Origin: Paraburkholderia podalyriae
GTDB lineage: Bacteria; Pseudomonadota; Gammaproteobacteria; Burkholderiales; Burkholderiaceae
Assembly (NCBI RefSeq): GCF_014397785.1
Contig: NZ_VZQQ01000008.1
Location: forward strand, 1 to 64,000
Reading direction: 5' to 3'
Length of the DNA: 64,000 bases
Part shown: positions 53,079-62,334 of the stretch, piece by piece
How positions within the stretch are numbered: the first letter of the stretch is position 1
Layout of the letters: every line of letters begins with the position of its first letter
The notes under the pieces: model-generated
The model's database searches: none
What the model saw: the letters and a program-made list of their open reading frames with translations, nothing else
Told to the model about the DNA's origin: nothing
Made by a program: the position numbers and the translations under genes

Positions 53079-56000
53079 ATGAATATTTCCCGCCTGTTCA
53101 TTCTTCGCCCGGTCGCGACGCTGCTATTGATGATCGCGCTCGTGCTGGTCGGTCTGATCGCGATGCGCGTGCTGCCGGTGTCGTCGCTGCCGAACGTCGA
53201 CTATCCGACGATTCAGGTGCAGACCTTCTATCCGGGCGCGAGCCCGACCGTGATGGCGACCACCGTGACCGCGCCGCTCGAGGTGCAGCTCGGCGAGATT
53301 CCGGGCCTGCAGCAGATGACCTCGTACAGTTCGGACGGTGCGTCGGTGATCACGCTGCAGTTCGATCTGTCGCTGAACCTCGATATCGCCGAGCAGAATG
53401 TGCAGCAGGCGATCAACGCGGCGAACAGCTACCTGCCGTCGGGCCTGCCGGCGCCGCCGACCTATGCGAAGGTCAATCCTGCCGACCAGCCGATCCTGAC
53501 GCTCGCGATCACGTCGAAGTCGATGTCGCTGACGCAACTCGAAGACGTCGCGAACAACCGTCTCGGCACGAAGATCTCCGAAGTGTCGGGCGTCGGCGTC
53601 GTGACGACGAGCGGCGGCAACGTGCCCGCAATCCGCGTCGAGGCCGACCCGCACAAGCTCGCCGCCTACGGCCTGAATATCGACGACCTGCGCACGCTGC
53701 TCAGTTACGTGAACGTGAGCCAGCCGAAGGGCAATTTCGACGGCCCCGACCTCGACTACACGATCAACGGCAACGATCAGATCACCGATCCGAAGGACTA
53801 TCTGGACACGGTGGTCGCCTACCAGAACGGCTCGCCGGTGTTCATGCGCGATGTCGCGCGCGTGAGCCAGGCCGCGCAGGACGTCGAGCGCGGCGCCTGG
53901 TACAACGGCTCGCCCGCGATCGTGCTGAACGTGCAGCGCCAGCCGGGCGCGAACGTGATCCAGACGGTCAACCAGATCATGAAGGAGCTGCCGCAACTCG
54001 AATCGACGCTGCCGGCCGGCATGAAAGTGACCGTGGTGTCGGACAGCACCGGCGTGATTCGCGCGTCGGTCGCGGACGCCGCGTTCGAGCTGATTCTCGC
54101 GATCGTGCTCGTCGTCGCGGTGATCTTCGTGTTTCTGCGCAACGTGCCCGCCACGCTGATTCCGAGCATCTCGGTGCCGGTCTCGCTGATCGGCACGCTC
54201 GCGGTGATGTACCAGCTCAACTACTCGATCGACAACCTGTCGCTGATGGCGTTGATCATCGCGACCGGCTTCGTGGTCGACGACTCGATCGTGATGATCG
54301 AGAACATCGTGCGCTATCTGGAGGAGGGTATGTCGCCGCTCGAAGCCGCGCTCGAGGGCGCGGGGCAGATCGGCTTCACGATTCTGTCGCTGACCATTTC
54401 GCTGATCGCGGTGCTGATTCCGCTGCTGTTCATGGGCGGCGTGATCGGACGCCTGTTCAGCGAGTTCGCGGTGACGCTCGCGGTCACGATCGTGATTTCG
54501 GCGGTCGTGTCGCTGACGGTGGTGCCGATGCTGTGCGCGCGGATGCTGCGCGCGCAGGCCGAGCGCCATCCGAGCCGCTTCGAGCGCATCAGCGAGGGCC
54601 TGTTCGACAAGACGCTCGCCGCCTACGAGCGCGGCCTGCGGTGGGTGCTCGATCATCAGACGCTGACGCTGATGGTCGCGATCGCCACCGTCGTGCTGAC
54701 CGGCATCCTGTATATGGTGATTCCCAAGGGTCTGTTTCCGGTGCAGGACGTCGGCGTGATCCAGGGCATCAGCGTCGCCGACAACTCGGTCTCCTATGCC
54801 GCGATGGTGCAGCGCCAAAGCGCGCTCGCCGAGGCAGTCCTGAAAGACCCGGACGTGGTGTCGCTGACGTCGTACGTCGGCATCGACGGCACCAACGCGA
54901 CGCTGAACAACGGCCGCTTCCTGATCAATCTGCGCGAGCGCGACAAGCGCTCCGACACCGCGCAGGAAATCGCGCGACGGCTCGCGCAGGAAGTCGCGCA
55001 CGTGCCGGGCGTGAAGCTGTTCATGCAGCCCGAGCAGGACCTGACGCTCGACACGACCGTGTCGCCGAACCAGTACAGCTTCGTGCTGCGCGGACCGAGC
55101 CAGCAGGCGTTCCAGAAGTACGTGCCGGAACTCGTCGCGCGCCTGAAGCAGATTCCGTCGCTGTCGGACGTGCAGAGCGATCTGAACAGCGACGGCCTCA
55201 GCGTGAACGTCGAAGTGAACCGGCAACTGGCCGCGCGCTTCGGCATCACGCCCGCGACGATCGACAACGCGTTGTACGACGCGCTCGGCCAGCGCATCGT
55301 ATCGACGATCTTCGAGCAGTCGGCCCAGTACCGCGTGATTCTGGTCGCGAAGCCTGAAACGATGCCGACCGTGCAGTCGATCGGCAATCTGTATCTGCCG
55401 AGCCAGACCAGCAGCACCGGTCAGGTGCCGCTCTCCGGCATCGCGAAGATCCAGATCGGGAAGGCGCCGCTCGTGATCAGCCATCTCGCGCAGTTTCCGT
55501 CGGTGACGGTGTCGTTCAATCTAGCGAAGGGCGCGTCGCTGAGCACCGCGGTCAAGGAGATTCACCAGGCCGAGCAGGCGATCGACCTGCCGCCGTCGAT
55601 CACGTCGTCGCTGCAAGGCGCGACCGCGGCGTTCGAGGATTCGCTGTCGAGCGAGGTTTATCTGCTGATCGCGGCGCTCGTTGCCGTGTATATCGTGCTA
55701 GGCGTGCTGTACGAGAGCTTCATCCATCCGGTCACGATCCTGTCCACGCTGCCGTCGGCCGGCATCGGCGCATTGCTGTCGCTGATGCTCGCGGGCATGG
55801 ATCTCGACGTGATCGGCATCATCGGCATCGTGCTCTTGATCGGCATCGTCAAGAAGAACGCGATCATGATGGTCGACTTCGCGCTCGATGCCGAACGCAA
55901 TCACGGCAAGGCGCCGCGCGATGCGATCTTCGAGGCCTCGCTGCTGCGTTTCCGGCCGATCCTGATGACGACGCTCGCTGCGATGCTCGGCGCGCTGCCG

Positions 56001-56234
56001 ATGCTGCTCGGCACCGGCACCGGTTCGGAACTGCGCCGGCCGCTTGGTCTCGCGATCATTGGCGGCCTGACGCTGAGCCAGATGCTGACGCTGTTCACGA
56101 CGCCGGTGATCTATCTGTTCTTCGACCGCATGGCCGGGCGCGTGAACCGCTGGCGCGCCGCACGCGCTGAGCGCAACGACGGCGACGAGCCGGGCGGGCG
56201 CCCGCCGGACGGCGGCGCGGAGGGCACGCGGTGA
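53079..56234 (+). CDS. RND multidrug efflux transporter, MdtB-like
   Basis: A 1051-aa inner-membrane proton/drug antiporter of the HAE1 family. The start FILRPVATLLLMIALVLVG is TM1. Two large periplasmic domains and 12 TM helices show the internal duplication. The proton-relay region in TM4 reads ATGFVVDDSIVMIENIVRYLEEG, containing the adjacent D-D pair, and the second-half TM10 region GIVLLIGIVKKNAIMMVDFA is typical. As in E. coli MdtBC, a heterotrimer with the next gene's product is likely. ATG 53079 lies 15 bp after the adaptor gene. Confidence 0.93.
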   Translation: MNISRLFILRPVATLLLMIALVLVGLIAMRVLPVSSLPNVDYPTIQVQTFYPGASPTVMATTVTAPLEVQLGEIPGLQQMTSYSSDGASVITLQFDLSLNLDIAEQNVQQAINAANSYLPSGLPAPPTYAKVNPADQPILTLAITSKSMSLTQLEDVANNRLGTKISEVSGVGVVTTSGGNVPAIRVEADPHKLAAYGLNIDDLRTLLSYVNVSQPKGNFDGPDLDYTINGNDQITDPKDYLDTVVAYQNGSPVFMRDVARVSQAAQDVERGAWYNGSPAIVLNVQRQPGANVIQTVNQIMKELPQLESTLPAGMKVTVVSDSTGVIRASVADAAFELILAIVLVVAVIFVFLRNVPATLIPSISVPVSLIGTLAVMYQLNYSIDNLSLMALIIATGFVVDDSIVMIENIVRYLEEGMSPLEAALEGAGQIGFTILSLTISLIAVLIPLLFMGGVIGRLFSEFAVTLAVTIVISAVVSLTVVPMLCARMLRAQAERHPSRFERISEGLFDKTLAAYERGLRWVLDHQTLTLMVAIATVVLTGILYMVIPKGLFPVQDVGVIQGISVADNSVSYAAMVQRQSALAEAVLKDPDVVSLTSYVGIDGTNATLNNGRFLINLRERDKRSDTAQEIARRLAQEVAHVPGVKLFMQPEQDLTLDTTVSPNQYSFVLRGPSQQAFQKYVPELVARLKQIPSLSDVQSDLNSDGLSVNVEVNRQLAARFGITPATIDNALYDALGQRIVSTIFEQSAQYRVILVAKPETMPTVQSIGNLYLPSQTSSTGQVPLSGIAKIQIGKAPLVISHLAQFPSVTVSFNLAKGASLSTAVKEIHQAEQAIDLPPSITSSLQGATAAFEDSLSSEVYLLIAALVAVYIVLGVLYESFIHPVTILSTLPSAGIGALLSLMLAGMDLDVIGIIGIVLLIGIVKKNAIMMVDFALDAERNHGKAPRDAIFEASLLRFRPILMTTLAAMLGALPMLLGTGTGSELRRPLGLAIIGGLTLSQMLTLFTTPVIYLFFDRMAGRVNRWRAARAERNDGDEPGGRPPDGGAEGTR

Positions 56235-59200
56235 ATATCCCGGCGATCTTCATCCGGCGGCCGGTCGCGACGACGCTGCTCGCAATCGCGATCCTGATCT
56301 CCGGCACGCTCGCGTATTTCCGCATGCCGGTCGCGCCGCTGCCGAACATCGCGTTTCCGGTGATCGTCGTGCAGGCGAACATGGCCGGCGCGAGCCCGAA
56401 CATCATGGCGTCGACGGTCGCCGAGCCGCTAGAGCGGCGGCTCGCGACGATCGCCGACGTCGCGGAGCTGACCTCGATCAGCTACGTCGGCTCGTCGATG
56501 ATCATCGTCGAGTTCGGCCTGAAGCGCGACATCAACGGCGCCGCGCGCGACGTCGAGGCGGCGATCCAGGCCGCGCGTGCGGATCTGCCCACCACGCTGC
56601 GCAGCAATCCGAGCTACCGCCAGTACAACCCCGCCGACGCGCCGATCATGGTGCTGTCGCTGACATCCGACACGCTGACGAAGGCGCAGCTCTACGACTC
56701 CGCCGATTCGGTGATCCAGCAGCAGTTGTCGCAGGTGCAGGGCGTCGGTCAGATCACGCTCGGCGGCGGCGCGTTGCCGAGCGTGCGCGTCGAGTTGCAG
56801 CCGGGCAAGCTCAATAGCTACGGCGTCGGCATGGAGGACGTGCGCGCGGCGATCAGCGCGGCCAATGCCGACAGCGCGAAGGGTCATCTCGATGTCGGCG
56901 ATCAGCGCTACGTGGTCACGTCGAACGATCAGATCACGCACGCGGCGCCGTATCGCGATCTGGTGGTCGCGTATCGCGACGGCGCGCCGGTGCAGTTGCG
57001 CGACGTCGCCCAGGTGCGCGACTCGAACGAAAACATCCGCAATGCGGGGCTCTTCAACGGCAAGTCGGCGATTCTCGTGATCGTCTATCCGATGCCGGGT
57101 AGTAACGTGGTCAGTACCGTGCGGCAGATCCACAACGTGTTGCCGTCGATCCAAGCGACGTTGCCGAGCAGTGTGCATGTGGATGTCGCGATCGACCGTT
57201 CGCAGTCGGTCACGTCGTCGGTCAGCGATACCGAGCGCACGCTGTTCATCGCGGTGCTGCTGGTGGTCGGCGTCGTGTTCATCTTCCTGCAGTCGCCGCG
57301 CGCGACGCTCGTGCCGGCGGTCGCGTTGCCGCTGTCGATCGTCGGTACCTTCGGACCGATGTATCTGCTCGGCTATAGCATCGATAATCTGTCGCTGATG
57401 GCGCTGACCATCGGCACCGGCTTCGTCGTCGACGATGCGGTCGTCGTGCTCGAAAACGTCGTGCGGTACATGGAGCAGGGGTTGAGTCCGAAAGAGGCCG
57501 CGCTGAAGGGCGCGGGCGAAGTCGGCTTCACGGTGATCTCGATGAGCCTGTCGCTGATCGCGGTATTTCTGCCGATCATCCTGTTTCCGGGCATCGTCGG
57601 ACTGATGTTCCATGAGTTCGCGATCACGCTGTCGATCGCGATCCTGATTTCGCTGGTGATCTCGTTGACGGTCACGCCCGCAATGTGCGCGTACGTGCTG
57701 AGCCGCGACAACGCGGGTCATTCGAAAGCGCGTTGGGCGCGGTGGATCGAGCGCCAGTTCGATCGCTTCAAGGGCGTCTACGCGCGTTCGCTGACGGCCG
57801 TGCTCGATCATTCGCTGCTGGTGATTGTGCTGCTGTTCGCGCTGCTGGTCGGCAACGTGTTCCTGCTGAAGCTGGTGCCGGCCACCTTCTTCCCCGAGCA
57901 GGACACCGGCATCCTGATCGGCCAGATCATCGCCGACCAGAGCATTTCGTTTTCGGCGATGCAGAAGAAGCTCGCGCAGTTGCAGTCGATCGTGCAGAGA
58001 GATCCGGCGGTGCAGTCGGTCGCGGGATTTACCGGCGGACGCGCGCTCAATACCGCGAACGTGTTCATCGAGTTGAAGCCGCTGTCGCAGCGGCACGCCA
58101 CAGCCACCCAGGTCGTGAACCGGCTGCGACCGAAGCTCGACGAGGTGTCGGGCGCCCGGCTCTTTCTGCAGGCGCAGCAGGATCTTCGTATCGGCGGGCG
58201 GCAGTCGGCGGCCGAGTACCAGTACACGCTGACGAGCGACGATTCCGCCGCGCTGTTCACGTGGACGCCGAAGCTCGTCGCGGCGTTGTCGAAGGAGCGC
58301 GGACGGCTGCTCGACGTGAACTCCGACTTGCAGCAGAACGGCCTGCAGACCTATGTGTCGATCAATCGCGCGACCGCCGCGCGCTACGGCTTCGCGCCGA
58401 ATCAGATCGACAACGTGCTGTATGACGCGTTCGGCCAGCGCACCGTGTCGACGATCTATAACCCGCTGAACCAGTACTTCGTCGTGATGGAGGTCGCGCC
58501 CGAGTACTGGCAGTATCCGCAGACGCTGAACCAGATCTATCTGAGCACGTCCGCGGGCAATCCGAGCGGCACCGCCGCGACGCAGATGCCGCACGGCACG
58601 GTGTCGGCGACGAGCTCGACCCGCGCGAGCACCAGCAGTACGTCGTCGAACACGAACTCGCGCAACTCGGACGCGCAGTCGAACGCGACCAACAACAGCA
58701 TCGCCAACAGCAAGGGCGGCAGCTCGACCGGCAGCGCGGACAGCACGGCCGCCGAAACGATGGTGCCGCTTTCGGTGTTGACGTCGTACAGGAACAGCCA
58801 TACATCGACGCAGGTGAACCATCAGAGCGGCCTCGTCGCCGCGACGATCTCGTTCAACCTGCCGGCCGGCGGGTCGCTGAGTCAGGCGGGCACGGCGATC
58901 AACGACACGATCCGCGAGATCGGCATGCCCGCGAGCATCCACGGTTCGTTCGCGGGCGCGGCGGCGGCCTATTCGCAGTCGATGGGCGTGGTGCCGCTGC
59001 TGATTCTCGCGGCGCTCGGCGTCGTCTACATCGTGCTCGGCGTGCTGTACGAAAGCTCGATCCACCCGCTGACGATCCTGTCGACGCTGCCGTCGGCGGG
59101 CATCGGCGCGACGCTTGCGCTGCTGATTTTCGGCACGCCGTTCTCGGTGATCGCGATGATCGGCATCATCCTGCTGATCGGTATCGTCAAGAAGAACGGC

Positions 59201-59551
59201 ATCATGATGGTCGACGTCGCGATCCAGTTGCAGCGCCAGCAACAGATGACCGCGCGCGACGCGATCCACACGGCCGCGCTGATCCGTCTGCGGCCGATCA
59301 TGATGACGACGTTCGCGGCCGTGCTCGGCGCGGTGCCGCTAGCGATCGGCATCGGCCAGGGCGGCTCGCTACGCCAGCCGCTCGGTATCACCGTGATGGG
59401 CGGGCTGATCCTGAGCCAGATGTTTACGCTCTACACGACGCCGGTGATTTATCTGTACCTCGACCGCCTGCGTGCACGGCTGGTCAGATGGTCCGCGGGT
59501 CTGCGCTGGACCCGCGGCGCGAAGCCGGGACAACCGGATACGAAGGCATGA
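56231..59551 (+). CDS. RND multidrug efflux transporter, MdtC-like, with low-complexity insertion
   Basis: A 1106-aa HAE1-family transporter, partner of the preceding gene. It starts at GTG 56231, overlapping the upstream stop by 4 bp. The core motifs are intact: IRRPVATTLLAIAILISG (TM1), GTGFVVDDAVVVLENVVRYM (TM4) and IGIILLIGIVKKNGIMMVDV. Residues ~773-841 are an unusual Ser/Thr/Asn-rich stretch (TSSTRASTSSTSSNTNSRN and more), absent from MdtC and accounting for most of its extra ~80 residues. It lies in the second periplasmic loop, in or near the funnel/docking region. A flexible insert there could affect contact with the adaptor or channel. Confidence 0.92.
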   Translation: MNIPAIFIRRPVATTLLAIAILISGTLAYFRMPVAPLPNIAFPVIVVQANMAGASPNIMASTVAEPLERRLATIADVAELTSISYVGSSMIIVEFGLKRDINGAARDVEAAIQAARADLPTTLRSNPSYRQYNPADAPIMVLSLTSDTLTKAQLYDSADSVIQQQLSQVQGVGQITLGGGALPSVRVELQPGKLNSYGVGMEDVRAAISAANADSAKGHLDVGDQRYVVTSNDQITHAAPYRDLVVAYRDGAPVQLRDVAQVRDSNENIRNAGLFNGKSAILVIVYPMPGSNVVSTVRQIHNVLPSIQATLPSSVHVDVAIDRSQSVTSSVSDTERTLFIAVLLVVGVVFIFLQSPRATLVPAVALPLSIVGTFGPMYLLGYSIDNLSLMALTIGTGFVVDDAVVVLENVVRYMEQGLSPKEAALKGAGEVGFTVISMSLSLIAVFLPIILFPGIVGLMFHEFAITLSIAILISLVISLTVTPAMCAYVLSRDNAGHSKARWARWIERQFDRFKGVYARSLTAVLDHSLLVIVLLFALLVGNVFLLKLVPATFFPEQDTGILIGQIIADQSISFSAMQKKLAQLQSIVQRDPAVQSVAGFTGGRALNTANVFIELKPLSQRHATATQVVNRLRPKLDEVSGARLFLQAQQDLRIGGRQSAAEYQYTLTSDDSAALFTWTPKLVAALSKERGRLLDVNSDLQQNGLQTYVSINRATAARYGFAPNQIDNVLYDAFGQRTVSTIYNPLNQYFVVMEVAPEYWQYPQTLNQIYLSTSAGNPSGTAATQMPHGTVSATSSTRASTSSTSSNTNSRNSDAQSNATNNSIANSKGGSSTGSADSTAAETMVPLSVLTSYRNSHTSTQVNHQSGLVAATISFNLPAGGSLSQAGTAINDTIREIGMPASIHGSFAGAAAAYSQSMGVVPLLILAALGVVYIVLGVLYESSIHPLTILSTLPSAGIGATLALLIFGTPFSVIAMIGIILLIGIVKKNGIMMVDVAIQLQRQQQMTARDAIHTAALIRLRPIMMTTFAAVLGAVPLAIGIGQGGSLRQPLGITVMGGLILSQMFTLYTTPVIYLYLDRLRARLVRWSAGLRWTRGAKPGQPDTKA

Positions 59552-59553
59552 CG

Positions 59554-61098
59554 ATGAAGACTTCCACTGAACCAATGACAGGGCCGCGCTGCGGGTTGCC
59601 GAGTGTCGCGACGCTCGCCGTCGCGTTGCTGGCGCTGTTCAACGCCGGCTGCATGGTGGGCCCGGACTATCACCGGCCGCAGGTCAGCGTGCCCGCCACT
59701 TTCTCCGAGCTGCCGGGCTGGACCCAGGCCGAGCCGAACGCAACCGGCCCGAAGGGCACGTGGTGGACCGCATTCAACGATCCGTTGATCGACGAACTCG
59801 AACCGCTCGTCGCGGTGTCGAACCAGACCGTGCGCGCGGACTACGCGAACTACCAGCAAGCGCTCGCGGAAGTGCGCGCCGCGCACGCGGCGCTGTTTCC
59901 GACCATCGGCGCGACCGGTTCGGCGACGCGCGAACGCGCGTCGACAACGACGCTGAACGGCACCGCGGCGCGCATCGCCAACGCTGGTTCGCTGGAAGGC
60001 AATGTGAGCTGGGCGCCGGACCTGTGGGGCCAGGTGCGCCGCACGGTCGAGGAAAACGCCGCGAGCGCGCAGTCCACCGAAGCGACGCTTGCGAATGCGA
60101 CGCTCTCCGAGCAGGTCGCGCTCGCGACCGCGATCATCGAGCTGCGCACCAGCGACGCCAACATCGACCTGCTGCAGGAAACGGTCGTCGCGTATCAGCA
60201 CTATCTCGACGTCGTCAGCGAGCAGGATCGCGCGGGCACGATTCCGCCGAGCGACGTGATCACCGCGCGCAGCCAGTTGAATACCGCGAAGTCCGATCTG
60301 ATCGCGCTCGGCGTCGCGCGCGCGCAGAACGCGCACGCGATTGCGGTGCTGGTCGGCAAGAACCCGGAGGAACTGTCGGTCACGCATAGCACCGCGATGC
60401 CAGCGCTGCCGTCTGTGCCGGTTGGCGTGCCGTCGACACTGCTCGAGCGTCGCCCCGACATCGCCGCCGCCGAGCGCAAGATGGCCGCGCAGAATGCGGC
60501 GATCGGCGTCGAGGTGGCCGCGTATTACCCGGATATTTCGTTGTCGGCGGTGGCCGGTTTCACGCAGTCGCCGCTGTCCGGGCTGCTGAAGGCCGCGAAC
60601 TACGTATGGTCGCTCGGCGGCAGCGCGACCGAGACGCTGTTCGACGGTGGTCTACGCAGCGCCGACGTCGATGCGGCGAAGGCCGCCTACGACGCTACGG
60701 TCGCCAACTATCGCGGCACCGTGCTGGGCGCGTTCCAGAACGTCGAGGACGATCTGTCCGGGCTGCGCATTCTCGCCGATCAGGCGGTCGTGCTCGAAAC
60801 GGCTGTGCGGGACGCGGACCATGGCGCGGAAATCGCGTTCAACGAATACCAGGCGGGCACCGTCGATTACACGACGGTCGCGACCGCGCAAGCGACGCAG
60901 CTGACCACGCGGCAGACCGCGCTGAACGTGCAGGAATCGCGTCTGCTGCATGCGGCGTCGCTGTTCGGCGATCTGGGCGGCGGGTGGTCGACCGAAGACC
61001 TGCATGATCCACGGCATCCGGCGGCGGCTGCATCGTCGGCGACGTCTGCCGCTATCATGCCGGGCGCGCGGCAAGCGCGGCACGATCAAAACGACTAG
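59554..61098 (+). CDS. Outer-membrane efflux channel lipoprotein (NodT/OprM family)
   Basis: A 514-aa TolC-like factor. The signal ends in the lipobox LFNAGC, followed by the family start MVGPDYHRPQVSVPATF. The two repeated coiled-coil halves are recognisable: QTVRADYANYQQALAEVRAA, then ERRPDIAAAERKMAAQNAAI and FNEYQAGTVDYTTVATAQAT. It closes the efflux operon by providing the exit duct. ATG 59554 has AAGG at correct spacing; ATG 59548 overlaps the previous stop (ATGA) and is an alternative. The C-terminal ~30 residues are Ala-rich and variable. Confidence 0.92.
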   Translation: MKTSTEPMTGPRCGLPSVATLAVALLALFNAGCMVGPDYHRPQVSVPATFSELPGWTQAEPNATGPKGTWWTAFNDPLIDELEPLVAVSNQTVRADYANYQQALAEVRAAHAALFPTIGATGSATRERASTTTLNGTAARIANAGSLEGNVSWAPDLWGQVRRTVEENAASAQSTEATLANATLSEQVALATAIIELRTSDANIDLLQETVVAYQHYLDVVSEQDRAGTIPPSDVITARSQLNTAKSDLIALGVARAQNAHAIAVLVGKNPEELSVTHSTAMPALPSVPVGVPSTLLERRPDIAAAERKMAAQNAAIGVEVAAYYPDISLSAVAGFTQSPLSGLLKAANYVWSLGGSATETLFDGGLRSADVDAAKAAYDATVANYRGTVLGAFQNVEDDLSGLRILADQAVVLETAVRDADHGAEIAFNEYQAGTVDYTTVATAQATQLTTRQTALNVQESRLLHAASLFGDLGGGWSTEDLHDPRHPAAAASSATSAAIMPGARQARHDQND

Positions 61099-61107
61099 GG
61101 ACCAGCA

Positions 61108-61734
61108 TTGGCCAAAGGCACCCACGGGCCTGACGTCGGCGACCCGGTATCGACACCCGACGACGACGCGCGACACCACACACCACCGCAGCGCGACGTG
61201 ACCTCGCTCGGCCTGTTTCTGATCTTCGCGCGCATCGGTCTGACGAGTTTCGGCGGCGGGTTGAGCGGCTGGTTCATGCGCGAGTTCGTGCACGACCGGC
61301 ACTGGATCAGCGAAGACGAATTTCTCAACGGCCTCGCGTTGTCGCAGGCGCTGCCGGGCGTCAACGTGAAGAATCTGGCGATCTGGATCGGCTACCGGCT
61401 GCTCGGCTGGCGCGGCGCCGTCGCGGGATTCTGCGGCATCATTTTCCCGCCGGCCGTCGTGATCATTCTGCTCGGCGTGTTCTTCTCGGCGATCGCATCG
61501 TATCCGCTCACGCATATCGCGCTCGCCGGCGCCGCGGCCGGTGCGATCGGGCTGTCGCTGTCGATGGCGATTACCGCCGCGCGCCGGCTGCCGCGCCGCG
61601 TGTTTCCGTATCTGGTGCTGATCGCGACGTTCGCGGCTGCGGCGGTATTTCGCGTGTCGCTGGTGTGGACCGTGCTGATCGCGGGTGCGTTGAGCGTCGG
61701 CTATGAATACGTGCGTGAGGCGCGCCAGCGTTGA
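61108..61734 (+). CDS. Chromate transporter, first half-size subunit (ChrA family)
   Basis: A 208-aa membrane protein of the CHR superfamily, short-chain type. Family motifs: FARIGLTSFGGGLSGWFMREFV and LNGLALSQALPGVNVKNLAIWIGYRL, six or so hydrophobic segments. It starts at TTG 61108 with AGGGA upstream. Together with the next gene it forms a two-protein (split) CHR transporter, one half for each domain of the long ChrA. It exports chromate in characterised cases; other anions are possible. It follows the efflux operon by 9 bp and might be co-transcribed with it. Confidence 0.88.
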   Translation: MAKGTHGPDVGDPVSTPDDDARHHTPPQRDVTSLGLFLIFARIGLTSFGGGLSGWFMREFVHDRHWISEDEFLNGLALSQALPGVNVKNLAIWIGYRLLGWRGAVAGFCGIIFPPAVVIILLGVFFSAIASYPLTHIALAGAAAGAIGLSLSMAITAARRLPRRVFPYLVLIATFAAAAVFRVSLVWTVLIAGALSVGYEYVREARQR

Positions 61735-61778
61735 TCGCCTGGGATCGCCGTTAGTCAAATTCCGGAATAGCTTTCGTC

Positions 61779-62315
61779 GTGTCTCGAACTCTCATCACTC
61801 TGTTTTCCGTTTTCGCGCCGCTATCGATCGTGACCGTCGGCGGCGGCCAGGGGATCATCGCCGAAGTGCAGCGCCAGGTCGTCGATGTCCATCACTGGAT
61901 GACCCATGCGCAATTCCTCAGCGACTTCGCGATCGCGCGGCTCGCGCCCGGTCCGGGCTCGCTGCTCGCGACACTGATCGGCTATCAGGTCGGTGGCCTC
62001 GGCGGCGCGCTCGTCGCGACCGTCGCGCTATTCGGGCCGACCGCGTTTCTGATGTACGGCGTCGTGCACGTGTGGAACCGGCACGAAGGCGCGCGGTGGC
62101 TGAACGCGTTGCAGGCGGGTTTGCGACCCGTCGCCGCCGGGCTGATTCTCGCGGCAGTTTATGTGTTGATCAAGGAACTCGAAGGTGGCTGGATGGCGTG
62201 GCTGACTGCGGCGGTTGCGACCGTGCTCCTGATGTGGACGCGTATCAATGCGTTGGTGCTGATCGCGGGCGGGGCGGTTGTGTTTGTGCTGGTGCATTTT
62301 GCGGGGTTGTTATAG
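61779..62315 (+). CDS. Chromate transporter, second half-size subunit (ChrA family)
   Basis: A 178-aa membrane protein matching the other CHR half: FAPLSIVTVGGGQGIIAEVQ, HAQFLSDFAIARLAPGPGSLL, GYQVGGLGGALVATVALFGP, about five TM segments. It starts at GTG 61779, 44 bp after the first subunit; with antiparallel topology the pair should assemble a functional unit. The GGGQ and PGP elements typical of the family are present. It converges on the SulP gene 20 bp away. Confidence 0.88.
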   Translation: MSRTLITLFSVFAPLSIVTVGGGQGIIAEVQRQVVDVHHWMTHAQFLSDFAIARLAPGPGSLLATLIGYQVGGLGGALVATVALFGPTAFLMYGVVHVWNRHEGARWLNALQAGLRPVAAGLILAAVYVLIKELEGGWMAWLTAAVATVLLMWTRINALVLIAGGAVVFVLVHFAGLL

Positions 62316-62334
62316 GGCGCGGGGCGGGCAACGC

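Noticed and set aside
52337-55357. A ~1000-codon open frame on the + strand across the adaptor and first RND gene
   Set aside because: It is a shadow of high-GC coding sequence: Arg/Ala/Asp-rich, no domain, and out of frame with two clearly homologous RND genes.
53124-55484. A ~786-codon open frame antisense to the MdtB-like gene
   Set aside because: His/Arg-rich composition with no motif is typical antisense noise in high-GC DNA.
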